From: Hetaerina americana
Lineage: Eukaryota; Arthropoda; Insecta; Odonata; Calopterygidae
Reading direction: 5' to 3'
Length of the DNA stretch: 64,000 nucleotides
Assembly (NCBI GenBank): GCA_022747635.1
Contig: JAKTNV010000001.1
Span: forward strand, 30,359,990 to 30,423,989
The notes under the pieces: model-generated
Told to the model about the DNA's origin: nothing
The model's database searches: none
The model's input: the letters and a program-made list of their open reading frames with translations, nothing else
Made by a program: the position numbers and the translations under genes
Part shown: one piece after another, positions 15,501-22,165 of the stretch
Layout of the letters: every line of letters starts with the position of its first letter
Numbering within the stretch: position 1 is the first letter of the stretch

Positions 15501-16952
15501 AATTCCCCAATGTGCATTTTCTTCATTTCAGTTTATCGCAAGAATGAATCTTCAGGATTATTTTATAGTGATGAAGGAGATAATCTTGAATATTGCAGAT
15601 ATAGAGGATTTCGAGAACCTCCAGGAAGTGAAAATGAATATTCCCTGTCATCTGCTCACTGGCATGTGTTAGCATTGCGGCTTTTATTTGTAGTTGTATT
15701 TGAGGCAAGTATTTATTCTATTAGCAATAAAATTTTTGACCTAATATAGTTATATTAATCTGAGGTGAACATAGCCTGAGTTAGCCTTAAATAGAATAAT
15801 CAGCATATAAATGATTAGATAATTCATGTAATGCATATTTTTTTTACTTGAGCATCACTGGGAGCAGCAATGTTAACTTAGACTAATGCATACCTACTGA
15901 AAGCAAGTTTTATTTTGCTCAACAATGCTTCTGGTGGCCTTGTGGATTCCTGGGACCCAGTGGATCCAGTCTTAGTTAATTTATCAAGTTCCCTTTGGCC
16001 CGGAAGTACTGGCTTTAAATGACTACCATGCCCAGGCTGAAGCAAAATACTATTTTTTAAATCTCATTTTTCAGGTTATTTTCTCAAAGTCTCATGCCAA
16101 GTGGGTTTTTTTACTTACCTAGTAGCATGTTCTGGTTAAAAATAATATTTGAATTATCATTTATTCATGTGATATATTTTCTTAGATTATATGCATTTTT
16201 CCTGACATATGTTGCTTTCTTAATGAGGAAAAGGGGAATACGAAATTGCTGAATGTGAAAGAAACTACAATTGCACAGCAAAAATTTTGTATGTAGTTTT
16301 CACTTTCATTTCAAGTCATTTGGATTCATATGTTATTCCTTAATAGGATTTAGCTCCCTTGTAAACATTGGTTTGTTGTTTAGATCATTAAGTATCAATT
16401 GTACATTCAATATATATACTTTGAGGTCTGAGATACACATACCTGGGTTATCTGTTGAACTTGTGACCATGGGGTGAGCAAGTTGGGGGATTAACCATTG
16501 GTCTAATCCAGTCAGAAAACAAATATTTCTCTGTTAGAATAAAACATTATTTACCATGAAATCAGTTACTATTGAAAAGTATTTTTCATATGTATAAAAT
16601 AAATAGATTACAAACAAATTCACTAATTTTAATCTAGGAAAAACAAATTTTAATATGATATTTAACTTTTCAAGCCTTCCTCAAGAATCATAATCTTCTA
16701 AGGGGTAATCTTCCCTTAAGAGACTTAAGATTTTATGTGAGAGGGTATTGCTGAAATATTCAAGCAAACTATGTTGCCCCATTTTAATGATTAATGAGAA
16801 TATGATGCATATTGTTGCAGCATGTGGTATTGGGCATGTCTGGCTTTGTTGCTTACTACATTACGGAGGTGCCAAGGTCAGTTGAGATGAAAGCCCATGA
16901 GGAACGAGAAGAGACTAAAGAGATAACTGCAGAAATATCTACATCTACATGA
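1018..16952 (+). CDS. anoctamin (TMEM16) family protein, 12 exons, 5'-partial
   Basis: The gene spans twelve exons; each is listed separately. The spliced length is 1929 bases including TGA, which is 642 residues, and the phases agree at every junction. The family comprises homodimeric membrane proteins acting as calcium-activated chloride channels or lipid scramblases. Ten hydrophobic segments are visible. In product numbering (residue 1 = codon 1018-1020) the six conserved calcium ligands are Asn379 and Glu383 (TM6), Glu433 and Glu436 (TM7), and Glu465 and Asp469 (TM8). Family landmarks include YFAWLG, FIPRLVY and FPLAPLFALINN. The N-terminal cytoplasmic dimerisation domain, usually about 250-350 residues, must be encoded upstream of the window. 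The C-terminal tail after TM10 is short. Family membership is certain. Channel or scramblase activity, and the orthologue group, cannot be decided from the sequence. Confidence 0.95.
2628..2842 (+). CDS. anoctamin exon b (pre-TM1 and TM1)
   Basis: This exon has 215 bases, starts in phase 0 and ends after two bases of a codon. The acceptor AG is at 2626-2627; a second AG four bases further on would put a stop in frame, so it was rejected. The donor is GTAAGA. The product begins LGTNLLKDWARLRKWREKQP, followed by the phase-locked block IRDYFGEEVALYFAWLGTYT, which is the family signature leading into TM1 (about residues 59-89). Confidence 0.93.
2929..3095 (+). CDS. anoctamin exon c (Cys-rich extracellular loop and TM2 start)
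   Basis: This exon has 167 bases. It completes the split Met codon and ends one base into the next codon. The acceptor is AG at 2927-2928 and the donor GTGAG begins at 3096. It encodes a loop with cysteines in a C-x2-C-x4-C arrangement (CAHCSDASC) and a further Cys before the TM2 block IFDNLATVFMAIFTSFW. The extracellular cysteine cluster between TM1 and TM2 is conserved in anoctamins and forms disulfides in solved structures. Confidence 0.92.
3705..3931 (+). CDS. anoctamin exon d (TM2 end, intracellular loop, TM3 start)
   Basis: This exon has 227 bases; it starts with two bases of a split Ala codon and ends in phase 0 before GTAAGC. It encodes AAGFLMHWKRTQARLSLQWG, the HWKR motif that follows TM2 in the family. 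Then come a charged cytoplasmic linker with EIRPEYKYPEKK and the start of TM3 (IIASMSVVLFM). The linker matches the family's IRPxY/F consensus. Confidence 0.93.
6188..6352 (+). CDS. anoctamin exon e (TM3 end and TM4)
   Basis: This 165-base exon is in phase 0 at both ends. The acceptor is TTTCAG (AG 6186-6187) and the donor is GTATGT. It encodes LAIVVSALVGLIVYSISLRS, an extracellular loop with two Asn residues near KNNSKT (a possible N-glycosylation site, NNS), and TM4 (FTAAIINLVIIIILKW). In the family, TM4 lines the subunit groove. Confidence 0.93.
7064..7207 (+). CDS. anoctamin exon f (TM4-TM5)
   Basis: This 144-base exon is in phase 0 at both ends, with AG at 7062-7063 and GTAAGT at 7208. 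It encodes IYAHVAIWLTNLENPMTQAD, the standard 'VAxWLTxLExPxTQxxY' block, and TM5 (VYVFEFFNCYSSLFYIAFVK). The FxNxYSSLFYIAF string is one of the most conserved in the family. Confidence 0.95.
7714..7982 (+). mobile_element. SINE-2 copy a (old, 5'-truncated), in anoctamin intron
   Basis: The sense strand begins near the tRNA-like B box (GGGTTTGAATCC). It then follows the family body: ...TTTTTCAGTGGTAT..., GTCGGATGGGACGTTAAGCTGCGG (split here by changes), CTCTCCACCCTTCATCCTTTCC and a TGCCTCCCCTAAAA end. It is clearly diverged from the younger copies at 25.6, 32.8, 36.4 and 61.2 kb, so it is an old insertion. It sits in the intron between 7207 and 9068. Confidence 0.8.
8390..8775 (-). mobile_element. 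LINE-alpha relic in anoctamin intron
   Basis: The minus strand aligns with the stretch of the 29-31 kb LINE-alpha copy that follows its reverse-transcriptase core. Shared blocks in the same order include a GTCCAA-ACAC-TCCAAGGTA segment (8520-8535), TTTTAATG-TTAGCTTAGCC (8570-8590) and the TTGATTGATTGG region. It is heavily mutated and has no long reading frame. This is an old insertion judged only by eye. Confidence 0.6.
9068..9228 (+). CDS. anoctamin exon g (TM5-TM6 loop, TM6 with Ca2+ ligands)
   Basis: This exon has 161 bases, starts in phase 0 and ends two bases into a Pro codon. It has AG at 9066-9067 and donor GTGAGT. It encodes the extracellular loop GYLYTYPGDPKM... with Cys residues, the motif GGCMAELLIQLLVIMGGKQ, and the end of TM6 (LLNLFMEIILP). 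Asn379 and Glu383 keep the four-residue spacing of the two TM6 calcium ligands known from TMEM16A/F structures. Confidence 0.95.
9633..9784 (+). CDS. anoctamin exon h (TM6-TM7 linker, TM7 start)
   Basis: This exon has 152 bases. It starts with the last base of the split Pro codon and ends one base into a Val codon. The acceptor is TTCAG (AG 9631-9632) and the donor is GTAAAA. It encodes a basic/acidic linker and QEILEI at the start of TM7. Glu433 and Glu436 match the ExxE pair of calcium ligands. Upstream of 9633 the open frame continues into intron, so its first in-frame Met is not a start codon. Confidence 0.93.
9949..10254 (+). mobile_element. SINE-2 copy b (old), in anoctamin intron
   Basis: This is a degraded SINE-2 in sense orientation. 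Markers are a B-box relic (GGCTTTGAATCCT), TTTTTCAGTGG, GATGCCGGGTTTCTCTCCA and a CTACTACTA tail near 10,245. A 94-codon open frame across it is accidental. It lies in the intron between exons h and i. Confidence 0.65.
10459..10664 (+). CDS. anoctamin exon i (TM7-TM8 and TM9 start)
   Basis: This exon has 206 bases, starts two bases into a codon and ends in phase 0. It has AG at 10457-10458 and donor GTAATA. It encodes the most conserved stretch of the family: IQYGFVTLFVAAFPLAPLFA, then LINNIAEIRVDANK with ligands Glu465 and Asp469 in TM8. The segment ends SIQQAITYLAVAVN, entering TM9. Confidence 0.96.
10850..12425 (-). mobile_element. LINE-beta, 5'-truncated non-LTR retrotransposon, in anoctamin intron
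   Basis: Read on the minus strand, the copy runs from about 12,425 to 10,850. It encodes broken reverse-transcriptase pieces in order: a thumb-proximal N-terminal part (DLRDNKALGVDKINGEIIKA, about 12,230), VAFVDLEKAFDEVECNKMF (about 11,850-11,790), RQGCNLLPAIFNVYLEEA, SADDITLLAG (the YADD-type catalytic box, about 11,535), and C-terminal VWSMTLYGSKTYNIGKVDQQ with WCWRRMLKIKWTG. Frameshifts and stops separate the pieces, so it is dead. Its protein differs clearly from LINE-alpha. The 5' truncation falls at a TA/TG microsatellite. Confidence 0.85.
12428..12554. repeat. compound (TA)n/(TG)n microsatellite
   Basis: Long TA runs are separated by two copies of a TGTACCATATATATGTGTGTG unit. Open frames across it (YIYIY, THTHIY) are artefacts of the repeat. 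Confidence 0.95.
12555..12802 (+). mobile_element. SINE-1 copy a, tRNA-derived, in anoctamin intron
   Basis: The head keeps GAGCATTGGACTGACCGGAGG and a B-box relic (GGGTCAATTCCC). The body CAAGCCTCTCTGGGCACCTT, TTTTTGGGCACCAGATCTTCC and the tail CCAACCTTCGGGTTGATTA match the second copy at 59.55 kb throughout. The 5' end of the tRNA-like part is missing, replaced by the microsatellite. Confidence 0.85.
12816..13036. repeat. 221-base fold-back (long inverted repeat) element
   Basis: The two arms, each about 105 bases, are nearly perfect reverse complements. The outer 35 bases match perfectly (ATAATGTATAAAATTTAGCA... and its complement). The centre reads CACCTTCATCTTCCTTGATGAAGGTG, so the loop is only a few bases. 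No coding capacity is visible. It resembles a fold-back MITE. It lies 287 bases upstream of exon j, inside the transcribed intron. Confidence 0.9.
13324..13429 (+). CDS. anoctamin exon j (TM9)
   Basis: This exon has 106 bases, starts in phase 0 and ends one base into a codon. It has TTTTTCAG before it and GTACAT after it. It encodes GCIIAFTSEFIPRLVYANTV, the FTSxFIPRLVY family signature at the end of TM9, and the GYINFSLS block of the following extracellular loop. The 2.66-kb intron before it carries most of the mobile DNA in this gene. Confidence 0.95.
15532..15704 (+). CDS. anoctamin exon k (loop and TM10 start), GC donor
   Basis: This exon has 173 bases, starts two bases into a codon and ends in phase 0. 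It has AG at 15530-15531. It encodes a loop with the family signature CRYRGFREPPGSENEYSLSS, then HWHVLALRLLFVVVFE entering TM10. The exon must end at the GAG codon to join the next exon in frame, and the intron then begins GCAAGT. That is a GC donor within the AG|GCAAGT context typical of functional GC-AG introns. A GT four bases further on would shift the frame. Confidence 0.93.
16821..16952 (+). CDS. anoctamin exon l (TM10 end, C-terminus, stop)
   Basis: This 132-base terminal coding exon includes TGA at 16950-16952 and has the acceptor TTGTTGCAG. It encodes HVVLGMSGFVAYYITEVPRS, then VEMKAHEEREETKEITAEIS and TST. The FEHVV join across the GC-AG intron and the VPRSVE/MKAHEERE tail match the family's TM10 end and post-TM10 helix (elsewhere VPxxVxxxxxxE). 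The tail is short compared with vertebrate paralogues. Confidence 0.94.
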   Translation, partial: HVVLGMSGFVAYYITEVPRSVEMKAHEEREETKEITAEISTST

Positions 16953-17045
16953 CTCCATAAAGCTGCCCTAATTCTGGTTCTGAAGTATCAGAATTATGAC
17001 TCTCTCAGAGAGATACTGATTTTTTCTAAAAGTTACTAAAAAAAT

Positions 17046-17051
17046 AATAAA
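17046..17051 (+). terminator. polyadenylation signal AATAAA
   Basis: A canonical AATAAA hexamer lies 94 bases after the anoctamin stop codon and is followed by TG-rich sequence (about 17,075-17,100). This is the nearest and best candidate 3' end. Its use is inferred. Confidence 0.55.
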
Positions 17052-17104
17052 TGGAACTGATCAAGAATGAAAGATATGTGTACTTGTCTTATGCCTTTTA
17101 CTTA

Positions 17105-17160
17105 AGATGAACTCATTGATGTATATGCATATGTATATATACATATTTATGTGTGTATAT

Positions 17161-17191
<31 letters not shown>

Positions 17192-17216
17192 GTATTTATA
17201 TTTATATATACATGAG
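17105..17216. repeat. (TA)n/(TG)n/(TATT)n microsatellite after the anoctamin gene
   Basis: Mixed TA, TG and ATTTATAT repeats lie directly downstream of the candidate polyadenylation site and abut the broken end of the LINE-alpha copy at 17.2 kb. Confidence 0.9.
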
Positions 17217-17217
17217 T

Positions 17218-18450
17218 ACTTTGATGTGGTGGAAGGGCTTGTGCATTCCTGATTGTATTCTATACCAGTATTACTCTCGATTAGTAATCCCATTACTGCA
17301 ATGACATCACATGTGCCTCTCCCTTTCCTAAACCGACACAGATCATCCCCATTTGCCCTAACCTCTATCCTTTTGTTGATGATCCTGAGAATCACTTTAG
17401 CTGCATGGGAAATTAAACTTATTGTTCTGTAGTACTCACATGATGTGGCCTTTATCTTTTTGGGAATAGGAACTAACACTGATCTCACAAAGTCTTCCTG
17501 CCAGATTCCTTCCTCATAGATGCTACGAATTAGTCCATAAAGACTCTTTCTTTCACATTTTCCTAAACCTTTCAGTAATTCCTTCCTCTGCCAACTTTTC
17601 ATATCCTTGCATTTTGTCTTCTACCTAGCTTCTTTGGCTCTATTTGTCACCCATCTTAATTTATTATTTGATTCTTTATATGCACTTCCTTCCACCTAAC
17701 TGTGTTTACATTCTTCAATTTCCTTCTCTCATCCATCTTTCAAATCATCTCATCCATGAGCCATAGTTTCCTTTGCCCATTAATGGTTCCTATAGTTTCT
17801 TTTGCAGCTTTTGGTATCCCATTCTTGATACATTTCCATTTTTCATTGATTTTCTCTGCTGCCTACTGATACTCTTACCTAGTCATACCAGTTAATGCTT
17901 TTAAATTCCATTTCCTAACCTGCCTTTCCTGCCTGAAATTGGATGCTACACTTCATGAGCACTAAATTGCGACCAGAATCTGCATCGATTCCCGGGAAAC
18001 TGTGCCCATCGATCATGCTGTTCCTAAACCTGTGTCCAACCATAATATAATCTGATACATTTCAGAGTTACCTGTCATTTCCCATGCATACCTATGCCTT
18101 TTATGGTTTCTAAACCAAGTGTTGGTGATAACTAATCCCTGTATCCTGCAGAATTCAATTGCTTTCTTCCCGCGGTCATTCCTCATACCTAAACCATAGT
18201 CCCCCACCTCATCACCATCTCTTCATTTGCCTACTGTTGCATTCCAATCTCCCATCATTATCAAATGTTTCCGTACTGGAACACGCAATTATGTACTCTA
18301 ATTGATGGTACACCCTATCAGCTTCTTCTTTCTTGTGATTGCTTTTTGGGATGTGTAACTGAAAAAGGACCAAGCTCGTTGGTTCAGCTTTTATTTCTAA
18401 TATTGAAATTCTATCCATTGCTTGCTCTATTTTGATTACACTTCTTCTAT
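17218..18450 (-). mobile_element. LINE-alpha copy A: endonuclease and RT 5' part, internally deleted
   Basis: On the minus strand the copy begins near 18,450 in an apurinic-type endonuclease domain: ISILEIKAEPTSLVLFQLHI, then GDWNATV (about 18,250, the catalytic GDxN region), then GMRNDRGKKAIEFCRIQGLV and ITNTWFRNHKRHRYAWEM. It continues into the region before RT and then RT motifs ISLISHAAKVILRIINKRIE and RKGRGTCDVIAVM (about 17,440-17,300). Compared with the 29-31 kb copy it lacks about 330 bases between the GCAGAGGAAGG and AAAGGTTTAGG sites. It ends abruptly near 17,260 at the microsatellite. Stops and frameshifts show it is dead. Confidence 0.85.
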
Positions 18451-18451
18451 A

Positions 18452-18592
18452 GGTGGTAAACTCCACCTAAGACTGAATATGGCCACGATACCGATAGCGA
18501 ACAAGTACTTTGAGGGAAAGTTGAAAAGCACTTTGAAGATAGAGTTCAAGAGTATGTGGAATCATTTGGGAGTAAAAGGGTAGTGCCCAAAA
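18452..18592 (+). rRNA. 28S rRNA fragment (pseudogenic) between two LINE pieces
   Basis: The sequence GGTGGTAAACTCCACCTAAG, then CCGATAGCGAACAAGTACTT, TGAGGGAAAGTTGAAAAGCA and CTTTGAAGATAGAGTTCAAG is the near-universal 5' domain of large-subunit rRNA. The functional form has CATCTAAGGCTAAATA, GAGACCGATAG, GTACCGTGAGGG and GAAGAGAGAGTTCAAGAG. The substitutions at invariant bases (for example GTACTT for GTACCG) show it is a decayed copy. The match fades through GGAATCATTTGGGAGTAAAAGGG. It is about 140 bases from a roughly 4-kb gene, so not a working rRNA gene. Confidence 0.85.
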
Positions 18593-18612
18593 TTTTATTA
18601 TACATGGATATT

Positions 18613-19105
18613 TAGAAAAGACTCGTGAAAAATTTGATATTGAGCGTAGCTATGTACGGCGCGGAAACATGGTCATTGAAGTAGGAGGATAGACGTAGAT
18701 TGGAAGCTTTTGAAATGTGGGTGTGGAGAAGAATGGAGAAGGGGAAATGGACCGAGAAGGAAAAAATGAGGAAGTACTTGGTATGGTTGACGAAGAGAGG
18801 GGTTTGTTGGAATAAATCCTATGGAGGCAGGAAAAGTGGATGAAGGGGGTATTGGCCGGCAGTGGGATGTTTATGACTGTAATTGAGGGGAAAATGTTAG
18901 GCAAACGAGGAAAGGGAAGGAACAGGATAGGGATATTGGACGTGATGAAGGGAGGAAGGAAGTACTCAGAGATGAAGAGGGATTTGAGGTAGAGTAGGAT
19001 GCGGGATTTTGTGTTTTGTTAGGAGTAATAAAATATTTATTTGGTAGTTGTGTCCATCCAAAAACCTACCTTAACAGGTACATAACCTAATAATAATAAT
19101 ACAGA
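18613..19105 (+). mobile_element. LINE-alpha copy A', 3' end only
   Basis: This is the terminal part of a LINE-alpha ORF: VAMYGAETWSLK with stops, RRRLEAFEMWVWRRMEKGKW and WTEKEKMRKYLVWL. After it come the 3' untranslated segment TTTGTGTTTTGTTAGGAG and CCAAAAACCTACCTTAACAG. It ends in a short (TAA)n run (CCTAATAATAATAATAC). A 3' tandem-repeat tail instead of poly(A) is usual for RTE/CR1-type elements. It is on the opposite strand to copy A and is separated from it by the 28S fragment. Confidence 0.85.
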
Positions 19106-19596
19106 CACATACATAAAAAAACACACCTACAAACATAATATGGGGCAACAATACTATAAACATGGTGACTACTCCACTTGCAACATGCAACATAAAGGAA
19201 TACCATTCTCTTATTTGTTCATTGAGAAAGACTTAAGGAAAAAGACATCAAAATTCAATGATAAATGAAAGTTCAGCATGGTGATGCACATCCAGTATGC
19301 CTCTCCAGCAGTGAAATATGGACCAGGAAATCCCTGAACAGAAACCCTTCTGTAACAGACTCCCCTTGATCTGGTCAGGCTCTCAGAGTATTGATGCTAG
19401 AGGCCTTTGTAGAAATTAAACCAATGATTTTCTAGAGGTATCAATGAACTTTTGCAGAGTTCAAGTGCTTCTTTTGCATGTCATTGAGGCTAAATGAAAA
19501 AATGATGAAAAGTGGAGACCTTTGGTATTCATGGTGTACAGGTATGTTGTGTGTTGTGCAGGTCATGGTGTACAGGTATATTGTACCTGTGTATTG

Positions 19597-19698
19597 CATG
19601 TGGTATTTGGAATGTCTGGCTTTGTTGCTTACTACATTACAGAGCTACCAAGGTCAATTGAGATGAAAGCCGGATGGGATAGGATACAAATTATTTAA
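19597..19698 (+). pseudogene. partial duplicate of the anoctamin terminal exon
   Basis: Bases 19,597-19,671 are a close copy of 16,821-16,895. They encode HVVFGMSGFVAYYITELPRS and IEMKA before diverging to GWDRIQII and TAA (19,696-19,698). The frame is intact and most changes are synonymous or conservative (V to L, V to I). The copy starts at the first codon of the exon, but the acceptor is gone: the original reads TTGCAGCAT, the copy TTGCAT, a three-base loss that removes the AG. An AG at 19,559-19,560 would not give the needed phase. I take it as a pseudo-exon. A copy made from spliced RNA is a weaker alternative, since TGTATTG before it loosely resembles the end of exon k. Confidence 0.85.
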
Positions 19699-20089
19699 GT
19701 TTTAAGGTTTTCATTTTACTCTCCCTTCATTCTTTACACCTCATCTTGTACGTTTAGCCACATTATATATTTTCTTAAATGCAAATATGCCCTGCCTTGG
19801 TACTAGGAGCACTCCTCTGCATATCCATATGGAACATCACCGGAGCTTTGTGTATCCCCTCTTCCCTGTCTGCCTTGCCTTCCTCTCTTCATTTGCCATT
19901 AACCTCCCACCTCTCCCTCTTTTCTTTCCATCCCATAATTTTTCTGTCAAACCTCTGCTCACCATAGAGATGTTTGCCATTGTTTCTGTGCAGTTACCTG
20001 GAACAATATGAAGCATAATTATTATATTTACTTAGTTTATCTTACACAGTTCCTAAAATCTACATCATGTACTTTTTCTACATCTGAAC

Positions 20090-20990
20090 TTGTGGCCTAA
20101 CATCTTAAACCATATAGATCATCTATGCATTCTTTCCATCTCCCCTAAATATTTCCTGGCCCAATTAATAATATTCTTACCATATCTTTATGAGTGTGAA
20201 TGGATTTTCCCTACTGACTTACTGATAGATCTTCACCTTCCTGTAAAGCACACATACTTCACCCTTCCATAAGTCCTAAATAATATATATATCTATAACA
20301 AAATGTAGTCTTGTTTCTCTTGTGTTCTTCAATATTCTACCAATGATGATTGGTGCTACTTTTGTTGCATGCAAAATTAAACTTAACATCTTAATATCCT
20401 CACATTCAAACGATTTTTGTTATTTGGAAATGGTGTTAAATGTTATCTAATTACATCTTCTGGGCAATATCTTTATTAATCCTATGACATTACCAAAAAC
20501 TCGCTCTTCCAAACCAGTTTTTCCCTAAATCCTAGCATTCTAAAAAGTAAGAAATATTCTGGCTGCCTAGTTCAACTTCAGTTTGCATTGATTTTTATAG
20601 CTTGAAATATTCATTCCTGAGTTATTCACATTACATTCCTTTTCTATGTGCCTTAATACTTCATGTCTTGAGTAACAATGTACTTAATCCAAGTCTTAAA
20701 TAAACTTATTTTTTTTTCAATGATATATTTAATCTTTTAATCATTATTATCTGAAATTATAATAATTTTTAAACCTGGCAATTGTTTTCTATCTTGTATC
20801 CTCTTTTTCCTGTCTTATTTCTGCATACCTTTGAATTACCGTTTCCCCTGTACGTATTGATTCACTTTCTATTATTTTCTTGCAATAGTTTGCTGCCTCT
20901 TAACTCCACTATCTACCAATCAATTTCATTCAATTCTTTCATTTATTTTTCTCTTTCTCCCTCCTCATAATCTCTCCTGTAGTTAATGGT
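20090..20990 (-). mobile_element. ancient LINE-alpha relic (tentative extent)
   Basis: Bases near 20,365-20,480 align with the RT region of copy A on the same strand: GTTGCATGCAAAATTAAACT here, against GCTGCATGGGAAATTAAACT at 17,399. A few blocks further up also match, including TTAATGGTTCCCAAATTC near 20,985 against TTAATGGTTCC near 17,780. No reading frame survives. The ends are uncertain. Confidence 0.45.
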
Positions 20991-21419
20991 TCCCAAATTC
21001 TTATCTGATTCTCTATTCCTAACTATTTTACTTGAAACTTAAGCAAATTAATTATGGCATTCCTTCCCTTATTTTTCTATTTAATGCATCTACATATCTT
21101 TCGCAAAAGTGCATTGTACACCGATTTATTTCTAATAAGTAATCATTAATATTGTAGAAATTTTCCAAAAATTGAATGCTTTCAGACCTCCCTCACCGTA
21201 TAGACCCCGAGAAGCCGCAATAAAAAATGATCAGGGCAACCACATGTCACGAGAATTGCGGCAAATTATCTCCCCTTCTGGAATTCCTGATCCGCGACCA
21301 CTGCTCCTCGGCGGGCAGACAATCGTAGCTCACATAAAAGGTTACACGCTCCTGTTGTAAGCAGTTTCAGATCTCACGCGATGGTTTTAGTACCGTCGCC
21401 GTAGTTTTCTCATTTTTGT

Positions 21420-22165
21420 TGTCATTATTCCTGAATTGAACGCTATGATTCGCAGACGGTCCCGAGGAAGGGCGGGACCGTGCATCCTCAGAATGAATGT
21501 CAGTCGTTGGGAGGGTGAATAAGAATGGGGGGAGGGGGATGGGCGGATGACCGTCGGGAAGAGCAGATGGAAAGGGAGTCAGGGAGGAAAAAAGCGAGCA
21601 CGGAAGAGGACGGAGCGGGGGAAGGTGGCGGAGGGGAGGGGGGAAATGGTAAGATGAGATGTGAGGTATCTCCGAGAGGCGCCCTCGAAGGAAGGGTTCA
21701 AGGACCGGCCTCCGGAAGGCCACGGCTGATGCCGCTGAGTGAAGCGGAAGGCCGGGGGAAGGAGAGGGTAAGGGGATGGAGGAGGGTAAGGGGATGGAGG
21801 AGGGCAGAGAGGGAGAGAGACAGAACAGGGTGAGGGTGGATGCGGAACTTGGGGGGGGGGGGGGCTTGGCAGAAAAGGGCTCTGGTGTGACGTGAGGGGG
21901 GGCGGAGGAATGAAATGGGGAAATGGGTGGGATGGAACGAAGTTTTGGGAGGAAGACATAAGAGGGCCCGGAGGAGGGAGGGAGCAGTGGGATGGATGAC
22001 CGGCAGAGTGAAGCCTACGACCATGGATTTGCACCTCACGGAGTCCGAGGGTCCGTTGTACGAGCTCCGCAGGGACTCCAAACAGAGTGACGACAAATCG
22101 CGTGCTTGTAATCACTCGAAGAACTCAGATGCGCACGCCGATGGGAATTAATCGGATCGGATTCA
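21420..22165. other. G+C-rich, CpG-rich, strand-asymmetric segment
   Basis: The + strand is strongly purine (G) rich, with a 14-G run at 21,851-21,864, many GGG/GGGG runs and a duplicated 18-base unit (GGTAAGGGGATGGAGGAG, about 21,766-21,801). Proline-rich open frames of 178 and 132 codons on the - strand and glycine/arginine-rich frames on the + strand follow from this composition. None resembles a known protein. It could be a CpG island or promoter-like region, but no promoter motif decides it. Confidence 0.5.

Noticed and set aside
18212..18466. Minus-strand 84-codon frame starting MEFTTYRR
   Set aside because: Its first codons come from the 28S rRNA fragment and the rest from the LINE-alpha endonuclease. 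The Met is not a real start.
21579..22115. 178-codon proline-rich minus-strand frame
   Set aside because: It is explained by the G-rich + strand. Overlapping frames on the same strand are equally open and no domain is visible.
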